Assembly (NCBI RefSeq): GCF_038096175.1
Contig: NZ_CP151099.1
Span: 3,412,501-3,476,500, forward strand
Direction: 5' to 3'
From: Nostoc sp. UHCC 0302
GTDB taxonomy: Bacteria > Cyanobacteriota > Cyanobacteriia > Cyanobacteriales > Nostocaceae
DNA length: 64,000 nucleotides
Under the pieces are notes generated by a model. It made no database searches and was not told the origin of the DNA. It saw only the letters and a program-made list of their open reading frames with translations. Positions 10,077-18,041 of the stretch are shown here, piece by piece. The translations under genes were made by a program, and so were the position numbers. Every line of letters starts with the position of its first letter. Position 1 is the first letter of the stretch.

Positions 10077-11211
10077 GACTTGTCCGAAAATTCCAAAGCC
10101 AGACTGTTCAAAGCTTTGGGGCAAAACTTTGATATCTTCGTAAATACGTAATTATAAGGCTTTGAGATAGTTAGTGATAATTTAGAGGCATAAAAATTAA
10201 CTCCTAATTTCTAAAAATTTATGATTTTTGCTACTAGCTAAGTTGGCAGAACTAAGCTACCAATTCTTAACCTAACTAATCCGCAAACTGTTAAAATAAT
10301 CTGCTCATACGTCTCAAGCTTTAAGCGAAATCTTTGTGAGGCTATGCGGAATATTTTAAGTAATCGAATCAAATGTTCAATGAATATCCGATTACTAGAT
10401 AAAGCCTTATTTTCATCTTTTTGCTGTTGAGTTAATTCTCGTTTTGGTTTCTTTTTATGAGGAGTAGTGATATTCTCACCTCCTTGAAAGCCTTTATCAC
10501 CTGAAAAGGGTTGAGATTTATCAAATTTATTTTGAGATTGACGAAACAATTTTATATCTGCTGTTGGCCCAGGAACACCTACTTCTACCTCTACAATATC
10601 TTTGCCTTCTGGTATGCCAATTATCAGACTTTTTAATGTATGTTGTCTCTTCTTTCCAGAAAAATATTTCTGTTGCTCTTTTTGGTCAGAATCCCTATAT
10701 ATTGGCTGTTCTAAGCTATCGACTAATAGCCTAAAATTTGTTAATACTTCTTGAACAAATAGTAAATCACTTTCATTATTTGATACTTGTTCTAATAAAC
10801 TAGCAGGTAATATATCACGAAGAATTGGTATCCAGTCGTGAAATGTATCATTAGCTTCGGTTTTGGAAACACCAAATAGCATTCCTAATACTTGGAATGT
10901 TGGCATCTGTCTTAGATAAAATAGACATAAACATACTTGTTCTTCGGTTGATAACTTTTCGGGACGACCACCACCAGCCGCATTAATTCTAATTTTATGA
11001 CTCTCTTGTTTAGCTTTGATGTATCGATTTCGTTTTAAGGCGCAATTTAGCAGTGATTGCAATTGTTCGTAACTAATCCCTAAAATCTGTTTTGTTCGTA
11101 GTGGATACTTTTGTATATAATCTAAAATCATAACTAATTGTGGAAAATGGTAGACGCCCAATCTAACGTTTTACCATTTTTCTTTTCCTAAGTTAATATT
11201 TCGGACAAGTT
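10077..11211 (-). mobile_element. IS5-family insertion sequence, copy 1 (1135 bp)
   Basis: Bounded by 12-base inverted repeats ACTTGTCCGAAA / TTTCGGACAAGT and flanked by a TA duplication at 10075-10076 and 11212-11213. It interrupts the globin-like part of a nitric oxide synthase gene. The same 1135-bp element lies at 47318-48452 in the opposite orientation with an identical transposase, which implies recent movement. Confidence 0.92.
10238..11131 (-). CDS. IS5-family transposase (DDE_Tnp_4 type)
   Basis: Transposase of copy 1, 297 residues from the ATG at 11131 (MILDYIQKYPL); an in-frame TTG start 30 bases upstream would give 307. An N-terminal helix-turn-helix region (EEQVCLCLFYLRQMPTFQVLG, then FGVSKTEANDTFHDW) precedes an RNase-H-like core with 'LLVDSLEQP', 'GDKGFQG' and 'IEHLIRLLKIF' as likely D, D and E positions. 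It is identical in amino-acid sequence to the transposase at 47398-48291. The frame is intact, so the element may be active. Confidence 0.88.
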   Translation of the reverse strand: MILDYIQKYPLRTKQILGISYEQLQSLLNCALKRNRYIKAKQESHKIRINAAGGGRPEKLSTEEQVCLCLFYLRQMPTFQVLGMLFGVSKTEANDTFHDWIPILRDILPASLLEQVSNNESDLLFVQEVLTNFRLLVDSLEQPIYRDSDQKEQQKYFSGKKRQHTLKSLIIGIPEGKDIVEVEVGVPGPTADIKLFRQSQNKFDKSQPFSGDKGFQGGENITTPHKKKPKRELTQQQKDENKALSSNRIFIEHLIRLLKIFRIASQRFRLKLETYEQIILTVCGLVRLRIGSLVLPT

Positions 11212-12570
11212 TATTGGGTAAAAGCACGGCAGGTTTGGATGGATTATCTTTCGCTCCACTTGTTCCAGGCACTAGAATTTCTGGTGAATTGCCTCAAAAG
11301 TGGCAGTAGCGATGAGATGTTGCGTGAACTGCGCTTCTTGGGGCAGGTACATGGTAGTGCCGATGTACCCACCTGCGCCTATCCGGCAATTACAGACTGC
11401 ATGATTGCTTTGATGGAAAAGCATATCCCAGACTTTACACCAGAGTTGAGCCAGGGTTGGGCAACGTTGATGGAGCGAGTCATTAATGTGATTAAGCTGC
11501 CTAAGCTTAATGATGAACGATTACTTAAAAAAGCAAAACAATTTTTAGAGGTAATTGCATCTGAACAAGCTTGGGAACTAGAAGATAAGGAACGGCGATG
11601 GCAAGAAATTAAGGACGAAGTGAAAGCTACAAGCACTTATACTCACACTTACGAAGAATTGGCCTATGGGACACAGTTAGCTTGGCGTAATGCTTCCAAG
11701 TGTGTAGGGCGGATTGCCTGGAATAATATGGTAGTGCGCGATCGCCGTCACGTCACCGACCCAGATGAAATGTTCCGCGAACTGGGAGAACACGTCCGGT
11801 TTTGTCCACTTCTCCATCCTCAAAAGATTCAAATTACAGTTGGTGTGTTGCAAATTCAAACTGACACAGGTAAAGTGCGGCAAGGGCTTTGTTCTAACTA
11901 CCTAGCGGGGCTAGAACCTGGCTCAAAAGTGCGGATTGGCGTTCGCACTTCTGGTTTCCGTCCTCCTGCTGATCCACAAGCACCAATGCTGATGGTGGGG
12001 CCTGGCACAGGAGTATCACCGCTAATTGCCTTCCTCCAATATCGTGAAGCTATACAGACCCAGGGGACACAGCTAGGAGATGCCTGCTTATACTTTGGCT
12101 GTCGCAATCATGATGACTTTCTCTATGGCGAACAACTGGGAAATTGGCAGAATCAAGGTGTGCTGACTAACCTAGAAGTTGCCTTTTCGCGCTTGACAGA
12201 TAGAAAAGTCTATGTTCAGGGGCTAATGGCAGAAAAAGCTGAACAAATCTGGGATTTCTTGAATCATCCGCAATGTAATTACTACGTCTGTGGTGATGCC
12301 AAAATGGCTGATGACGTGTTTGAGGTGTTTTTAGTGATAGCTAAAACGGTTGGTGAACTCTCCCACATTGAAGCGGTAGAATTCTTTGAGCGAATGAAGA
12401 AAGAGAACCGTTTCCATGCAGATGTTTGGGGTGTACAATTACACTTCCAGCAAGTAATCAAGCAGGTACAAAAAGATAATTACTCAAAGGCCGAAAAATG
12501 GCTTAATAGAGTCAAGCAATCAACCAATGAGCAAGCAGCAATTGAGGAGTCGCAACCGTTGAGTGTCTAA
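11212..12570 (+). pseudogene. Nitric oxide synthase remnant, part 2: globin end, oxygenase scrap, NADPH-reductase domain
   Basis: The globin-like region continues ('VHGSADVPTCAYPAITDCMI') and leads into the heme-thiolate signature of NOS oxygenase, 'AWRNASKCVGRIAWNNM', then 'RDRRHVTDPDEMF...EHVRF'. Where about 250 further oxygenase residues are expected, the frame jumps to the FAD/NADPH half of a CPR-type reductase: 'HPQKIQITVGVLQIQTD', 'GPGTGVSPLIAFLQ', 'YFGCRNHDDFLYGEQL', 'YYVCGDAKMADDV'. The pterin/arginine part of the oxygenase, the FMN domain and the start of the FAD domain are missing. Known cyanobacterial globin-NOSox-NOSred proteins are roughly three times longer. The 443-codon frame from ATG 11239 is open, so a reductase-like fragment could still be made, but NO synthesis is not possible. 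Confidence 0.75.
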
Positions 12571-12606
12571 ATTTCTCAAGCTTATTTCGTAAACGCCTTT
12601 GTATAG

Positions 12607-12711
12607 CACAACACTAATCCCTCTCAAGAAACGCAAGCCCAGAGCGATGAACTACAAGAGTGGCAAAGGTATAGCGGGGTAGACTGGGAAACGGAAGAGC
12701 AGTTTTTATAG
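12607..12711 (+). pseudogene. Short C-terminal coding fragment of unknown protein
   Basis: An open stretch without start codon encodes QSDELQEWQRYSGVDWETEE and ends at TAG 12709-12711, five bases before a strong hairpin. The sequence is protein-like rather than random, but I do not recognise the family. It looks like the tail of a lost gene that kept its terminator. Confidence 0.3.
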
Positions 12712-12715
12712 AAAT

Positions 12716-12745
12716 GAGCTAGATTTGGATAGACAAATCTAGCTC
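12716..12745. terminator. Terminator-like hairpin
   Basis: A perfect 12-base inverted repeat (GAGCTAGATTTG / CAAATCTAGCTC) with a 6-base loop. There is no long T run after it on the plus strand, so it may act as a processing or protective stem-loop. It lies 145 bases after the NOS remnant. Confidence 0.55.
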
Positions 12746-12903
12746 TCTTCTGCCACTTTAGGAGAAACCAATCGCTGAAAGCCTTTCAGAACTTCAATTA
12801 TGAGGTTTTACTTATAGATTTTAGTTGAAGAGTTAAGTGACGGCAAATGACAAGCTCGATGATTCCACGCAAATTGAAAATTAACAAGCCTATTCTGTAT
12901 CTA

Positions 12904-13213
12904 TGTTAACAACCCTCATATAGGCGTTAGAAATTTCCTGCATAAGGGTTGTATTGCTTGTGTATCTATGCAGTTAGCTTTTGCAATAGACCTGCTTCTC
13001 TGATGTTCATCTAAGCTTTACTTAGTAAGAGCTAGCTTTTTTCTCTTTAATGCAACACCAAAAGCACCCGCAGCCAAAGTACCTATAATTGTCATGGGCT
13101 CAGGGACAGGTGTACCATCAAAAGTCACATTAACTAGGGTCGGAGTCCTAGCATTCAAAGGATCATTGGTAAGGCTGACTGCACTGAAAAGGGCTGTTGC
13201 CCCAGCGCTAAAT
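12904..13213. repeat. 310-bp duplicated block, copy 1 (3' part of PEP-CTERM gene and downstream)
   Basis: This block recurs in the same orientation at 61637-61946 with only about half a dozen mismatches. It spans the last ~195 bases of the PEP-CTERM gene and ~115 bases beyond its stop. The homology ends sharply at 13213, where the other copy meets an IS630 transposase fragment. Confidence 0.9.
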
Positions 13214-13587
13214 ACTCCATCACTCAATGTTAGAGTTTTGCCATCAGCGGAAACCTCACTGCTGCTGAAAAAATCAAACGTGGAAGCGGCATCCCAGAAA
13301 GCATCTTGCCCAGGCAGAATGGTGTAAATAAACTTGGTGAAATTGTAAGTACTGTCGTTCTTAGCATACACAGAGGAGCTAGAACTTGGTGTATAAGAAA
13401 GGGTTGCCACATCACCGGGCTTAGACAGCCCAGCGTCGCTGCTTTCGCCAATTACAGGAGTTCCTAATGCAGGCGTTGCAAGCTTCGCATCCTGCCTAAT
13501 TATTGTAAACGCCTGACTCTTGTCACTCATAAAGAGTATCGTTGCTAGAACTATCGCACCTATGGAAGCAAATTGTTGCAATTTCAT
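13018..13587 (-). CDS. PEP-CTERM sorting-domain protein
   Basis: A 189-residue exported protein. It has a signal peptide (ASIGAIVLATILFMSDKSQA) and, at the C-terminus, the PEP-CTERM signal: 'VPEP', a hydrophobic helix (MTIIGTLAAGAFGVAL) and a basic end (KRKK). Such proteins are processed by exosortase and go to the cell surface or extracellular matrix. The middle region resembles no enzyme I recognise. It is monocistronic as far as can be seen. Its 3' part is duplicated near 61.6-61.9 kb. Confidence 0.85.
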   Translation of the reverse strand: MKLQQFASIGAIVLATILFMSDKSQAFTIIRQDAKLATPALGTPVIGESSDAGLSKPGDVATLSYTPSSSSSVYAKNDSTYNFTKFIYTILPGQDAFWDAASTFDFFSSSEVSADGKTLTLSDGVFSAGATALFSAVSLTNDPLNARTPTLVNVTFDGTPVPEPMTIIGTLAAGAFGVALKRKKLALTK

Positions 13588-14016
13588 CAGAATATCTTCC
13601 TATTTGTTGAGTTATGATTCAGAAGTATCTTGTCTGAAGACATATTTTGATTTCAAACCACATTATTGAGTGTTAAGGTTAAGGTTTAAGTATTTATCCT
13701 TAGATGTTGATATTTCTTTATAAAAATAACTTGATTATGAAATTTTGATGATCTACATTTTCTCATGAACCTCTTTTCTCCTTAGAACCTGGCAAGAAAC
13801 AATTTCTACAATTTTCTATCTATAAAGGTTACTGAGAAAGCATTTCTCACCCAAAAAAGTAAGATTGCTTCGTTACAAGCTCTTACTCAATAAATAATTA
13901 AAGTTACTCTTTTTTCTGTTCAGTGAGGTTACTGCAACCATCTTTCTCTAACAAACACCAATATATTGACCACGCTCTTTTTTGGTAAATCACATTCACC
14001 ATCTACACATTATTTT
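13588..14016. other. AT-rich intergenic region
   Basis: About 430 bases with no convincing coding frame. It includes the promoter of the PEP-CTERM gene on its left side and the worn end of the IS4-like remnant on its right. Confidence 0.5.
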
Positions 14017-14350
14017 CTTTCCAATGTGTTCTATCCATCACAATGGTTAATTGTGACCCCAGTTTAAAATGTTGGTTAATTAGGGCTTCAATAATTGGAA
14101 ACCATAACAATACTACACTCAAGGCATTCAGTGTTAAAAATCTTTGTAAATACCGTCTACGACTGTTTTGTTGTATTGGTAATGGTAGTGTCGCTGCCAG
14201 TCAATAATCTTCACTTGTTTTTGATGAGAGTAGTAACCACACCAACATCTTTAGGGTGATTAACTGTGCTTTATTCAGGTATTTTTCTAAAAAGTTTTGG
14301 TAGAATGATGCCAGCATTATAATGACGGTTTTAGTCAAATTACGAGACCG
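14017..14350 (-). pseudogene. IS4-family transposase fragment, frameshifted
   Basis: On the minus strand, RNLTKTVIIMLASFYQNFL through LVWLLLSSKTSEDY meets a stop. A shifted frame then continues LAATLPLPIQQNSRRRYLQ through 'LTIVMDRTHWK', which carries the first catalytic Asp of cyanobacterial IS4-type transposases. The rest of the DDE core is missing and scraps extend towards about 14450. It is a dead remnant at the 3' end of the biosynthetic cluster. Confidence 0.65.
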
Positions 14351-14497
14351 TTCTTTTTTACCACAAAACTGATTTCCATAGACTGGTCTACTACCCTCAT
14401 ACAGTTCATTCTCAATAAGCAGCCGATTTTTTCAGGGGGTCTGTACCTCCAAAACCTTTATCTGGCTTGGTTTTGTGATGATTGTCGCCCCTTGAAC

Positions 14498-15535
14498 CTA
14501 CAGAGTTTTAACTGCCTCAATAATGCTAACCTCTGATTCAGTTGGGATAATTTTAGTAATTTTGAACCCTGCGGTTTTAAATAGCTCTTGAAATTCCTCT
14601 TCAGTACGAATACGTCCACCAGGACACATTGTTAACATATTGACGTCTATAAATTTACTGCCATAAAACTCGTTTCCTGGAGGAATTACAAAGTCTATTA
14701 CCAATAATCGACTTTGCGTTTTCATAACTTGATAACAGCGTTGAAGAATAGCTAGCGATCGCTCATCATCCCAGTCTTGAATAATATGCTTGAGAATATA
14801 AGCATCTCCTCCCGTGGGAATAGCGTCAAAGAAACTTCCCCCAATAAATTCGCAGCGATCGCTTACGGCTAAATCCCAAGAATTTTTAGCTCGCTCAATC
14901 ACATCTGGTCGGTCAAATAGCATCCCTGTCATACTAGGGTAAGCTTGGAGAATGATAGCCAGTAAGCGGCCTTTACCACCACCAATATCAACCAACTTAC
15001 CAATGGAAGAAAAATCATAAGCCTCTAAAACCAAGGAATTTGTCTCTTCTGACTCTGCCATCGCTCGATCAAAAATTTCACCTTGGCTAGGATTTTGGTC
15101 ATTATACTGAAACAAATCCATGCCATACAAACGCTCAAAGGCACTTTCTCCAGTCTGCAAACTGTACATTAAATCTCCCCAAGCTTTGTAATAATGCTCC
15201 TCACCCCGCAAAATTGCCATTGCCCGAACCGAGTCAGGGGCGTTGCTTTGCAAACAATCTGCTAGTGGAGTTAGCACAAAATAACGCGGCTTAATCTCTG
15301 CAAAAATGCCAACGCTCGCCAAGGCTCGCAATATGCGATAAAGTGCATCGCTGTGGCTATTGGTGACAGTCGCCAAAGCGTCGCAGTGCTGAGGGCCGTC
15401 CTTAAGTATATCTGCAATACCAAGTTTAGCCACTACGTAAACACATCGAGACATCCAGTAGGCGTGTATCCATTCCATTGCAGACATTTGAAATGGTGTA
15501 TTGCTAGGTGCATATATAGATTCTGATACAGTCAT
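14498..15535 (-). CDS. SAM-dependent O-methyltransferase (Methyltransf_2 family)
   Basis: A 345-residue methyltransferase of the caffeate/hydroxyneurosporene O-methyltransferase family. The N-terminal winged-helix dimerisation region ('WMSRCVYVVAKLGIADIL', 'LYRILRALASVGIF') precedes the SAM-binding 'LVDIGGGKGRLLA', 'GMLFDRPDVIERA' and 'AYILKHIIQDWDDERS', where the His is the usual catalytic base. It ends the biosynthetic operon, 14 bases after the SDR gene. A phenolic oxygen, perhaps on the salicyl ring or a P450-introduced hydroxyl, is a plausible substrate, but this is inference. Confidence 0.85.
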   Translation of the reverse strand: MTVSESIYAPSNTPFQMSAMEWIHAYWMSRCVYVVAKLGIADILKDGPQHCDALATVTNSHSDALYRILRALASVGIFAEIKPRYFVLTPLADCLQSNAPDSVRAMAILRGEEHYYKAWGDLMYSLQTGESAFERLYGMDLFQYNDQNPSQGEIFDRAMAESEETNSLVLEAYDFSSIGKLVDIGGGKGRLLAIILQAYPSMTGMLFDRPDVIERAKNSWDLAVSDRCEFIGGSFFDAIPTGGDAYILKHIIQDWDDERSLAILQRCYQVMKTQSRLLVIDFVIPPGNEFYGSKFIDVNMLTMCPGGRIRTEEEFQELFKTAGFKITKIIPTESEVSIIEAVKTL

Positions 15536-15549
15536 GACTAACCTCGTTA

Positions 15550-16422
15550 TTAATTTTTTAATTCCAAGTCTTGGAGTTGAATTGCATCACAAACCCTGTC
15601 TGGAAGAATCTTCGCCAACATCAAGAGCAAATTTAAAATCACTTTTTCCTTAGATACGAAATAGCGAGTTTTAGGTTTATTAGCTTCTAAAGCTTTCTGA
15701 ATCACATTTGCAACTTCTTCCGGTGCTATTCCCATCCGATTTGACTTGATTAACTGCTCTAAAGAAAACTTGTAAATATCACCGTACATAGCTCTAGCTA
15801 TAGGTGACATATTGGCTAGTTTTTTTTGCAAACTTGCTTCTACTTTGTCTGGCGCTGCGGAAGCGATTGAGCCAGGCTCAACCAAAATCACTTCAATTCC
15901 CCAAGGATGTAATTCCATTCTTAAAGAATCAGTCAGTGCTTCTAAGGCAAACTTGGAAGCGCACAATGCTGAGAAAAACGGTGAAGAAATTTTGCCAGAA
16001 ACAGAGCCAATATTAATAATCCGTCCTTTGGCTTGGCGGATCATTGGTAAAAAAGCTTGGGTAACAGCTACCTGTCCAATTACATTGACTTCAAATTGCC
16101 ATCTTAGCTCATCTATTGCCAGATATTCCAATGGCCCATCTACTAATATTCCGGCATTATTTACTAATCCAAGTAATCCTTTTTCTCCAATGGTTGATAA
16201 GACAATTTCTGTGGCAGATTTAATCTGTTCTATTTTGGTTACATCGAGAATAATTGGTGTTAAATTAACTGATGAATTTAGCTTAATTAATTCAGCATCT
16301 CTTTCTTTACGAACTCCTGCAAATACTTGATAACCTTGCTTATCTAACAAGAGTGCAGTTGCTCGGCCCACTCCTGTAGATGCTCCTGTAATTACTACAG
16401 CACCTTCTTTTTTTTGATTCAT
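15550..16422 (-). CDS. Short-chain dehydrogenase/reductase lacking the catalytic Tyr
   Basis: A 290-residue SDR-fold protein. NAD(P)-binding 'TGASTGVGRA' is at about 12-21, 'GLVNNAGI' and the Ser of 'NIGSVSG' (S140) are present. The catalytic YxxxK motif reads L153-CAS-K157: the tyrosine is replaced by leucine (codon TTG). Either the enzyme uses another mechanism, has lost activity, or the protein is structural. It lies between the MATE exporter and the O-methyltransferase with short spacers, so it belongs to the biosynthetic operon. Confidence 0.85.
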   Translation of the reverse strand: MNQKKEGAVVITGASTGVGRATALLLDKQGYQVFAGVRKERDAELIKLNSSVNLTPIILDVTKIEQIKSATEIVLSTIGEKGLLGLVNNAGILVDGPLEYLAIDELRWQFEVNVIGQVAVTQAFLPMIRQAKGRIINIGSVSGKISSPFFSALCASKFALEALTDSLRMELHPWGIEVILVEPGSIASAAPDKVEASLQKKLANMSPIARAMYGDIYKFSLEQLIKSNRMGIAPEEVANVIQKALEANKPKTRYFVSKEKVILNLLLMLAKILPDRVCDAIQLQDLELKN

Positions 16423-16447
16423 TTATTTTTCTAATGTTGAATTTTAC

Positions 16448-17815
16448 TTATACTAATCGGATTTCATTACCAAGTTTTTTAAACTCTAGCCAAGTGATTA
16501 ATAAAGAAATTAAAACTACCAAAATATCTGAAAATAACATTCCATAATACACACCCCTAACACCTAAATATGCTGATAATATCAATACAAATGGAATAAG
16601 AAAAAAGAGAGTTTTCGCTAAAATCAATAGACCTGCTGCCTTACCATTACCAATGGATTGAAATAAAGTGACGCTACAAAAACCTAAAGGCAAAATTAGT
16701 AGTAGTGAGTTAATAATTTGAAAGTTCACTAAATCATCATTACTAAAGTTTACTGATGGTAATAATATACCTAAAAATGTTGCTGGCAATAAGTGTAAAG
16801 GCAACCAAATTAATCCTAAAAATAATGTTCCACCAATTCCAAAAGTGAAAAATGCTTGCTTGAGTCTGGAATAGTTTTTTGCTCCATAATTCATGCCAAT
16901 TATTGGCTGTAAAGCTTGCACAAAACCTTCTATAGGAATAAATGCCAAAGCATATATTCTCAGCGTTGCACCAGCAACGGCAATATCGTGATCAGTTCCA
17001 TATTGAGCAATAGATTTAAAAATTACAGATTGTTCTACTAAGCTAATTATTTCCATTAATAGGGCGGTTAATCCTACCGATAGAATTGCTGGCACTAAGT
17101 CTATTGCTAGAGTCAATTTTTGAATGGAAACAGGAATTGAACTTTTAGTTGAGAGAAAATAAATAGCATTCAAAATACTATAAACTAACATAGCAATTAC
17201 TGTTGCAAGTGCTACTCCTCGAATGCCCCAGTTAAAAACACTAATAAATATCGGATTTAAAATAGCGTTAACAATCACAAAGATTCCGGCAAAAATCATA
17301 GACAACCGGATTTTACCTTCTGCTTTAATCAACTGACTAGAAGCTACAGCTAAGATATAAAACACTGATCCAAGACTATAAATTTGAAAATATTCTGCAC
17401 CAGAGGCTGCTACTTCACCCTCTCCTCCCATGAATGCAATTAATGATTCACTACCAAAGTAGCCTAAGATGGTGATAAAAAAGGCAATAATCACACTCAT
17501 GATTACTAAAGTACCAAAAATTCTGGACTTAGTTTTGACATCTTCTGCTCCCATCGCTCGGCTGAGAACTGAGGCAGAACCCACTCCTACCAAATGAGCG
17601 CAACCAACTACAATAGAAGTAAGTGGTAGTGCTAAAGAGATGGCTGCTAACGCAGTTTCACCAATCAGTTGTCCAGCAAATAAGACATCTAAAAAAGTAT
17701 TAAAACCAATCAATAGCATTCCTAAAATACCGGGGATAGTGAATTTCACCATCAATTGAATTAGATTACTATTTAGTATTTCATGAGCAATTTTTGATTG
17801 CGGTTCGGTAGTCAT
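16448..17815 (-). CDS. MATE-family efflux transporter
   Basis: A 455-residue MATE transporter with about 12 membrane helices, for example 'FTIPGILGMLLIGFNTFLDV', 'VVGCAHLVGVGSASVLSRAMG' and 'GTLFLGLIWLPLHLLPATFLG'. The 'FAGQLIGETALAAISLALP' segment is typical of helix 2 in this family. Encoded among tailoring genes, it is the best candidate for secretion of the NRPS/PKS product. Cation-coupled drug export is the family function; the substrate here is inferred. Confidence 0.88.
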   Translation of the reverse strand: MTTEPQSKIAHEILNSNLIQLMVKFTIPGILGMLLIGFNTFLDVLFAGQLIGETALAAISLALPLTSIVVGCAHLVGVGSASVLSRAMGAEDVKTKSRIFGTLVIMSVIIAFFITILGYFGSESLIAFMGGEGEVAASGAEYFQIYSLGSVFYILAVASSQLIKAEGKIRLSMIFAGIFVIVNAILNPIFISVFNWGIRGVALATVIAMLVYSILNAIYFLSTKSSIPVSIQKLTLAIDLVPAILSVGLTALLMEIISLVEQSVIFKSIAQYGTDHDIAVAGATLRIYALAFIPIEGFVQALQPIIGMNYGAKNYSRLKQAFFTFGIGGTLFLGLIWLPLHLLPATFLGILLPSVNFSNDDLVNFQIINSLLLILPLGFCSVTLFQSIGNGKAAGLLILAKTLFFLIPFVLILSAYLGVRGVYYGMLFSDILVVLISLLITWLEFKKLGNEIRLV

Positions 17816-18041
17816 ATTAGCTGCTAATTTGTGACTTAGTATGCAAGTCTTGGTAGTTGAAGCTTTTTTGAATTACAAAAGTATAAAGTATTTGTAATTT
17901 GTATAATTGCATAAAATTTGGATTAAAACCCATCTTTAGATGCTCAATTTACAGCAGACTTCAGAAGTCAAAATTAAAAAGTCTTTATATCTAGATTTTA
18001 AATTCAGATATTACACTGCCTTTTCTTACAAACTGCTGTAA

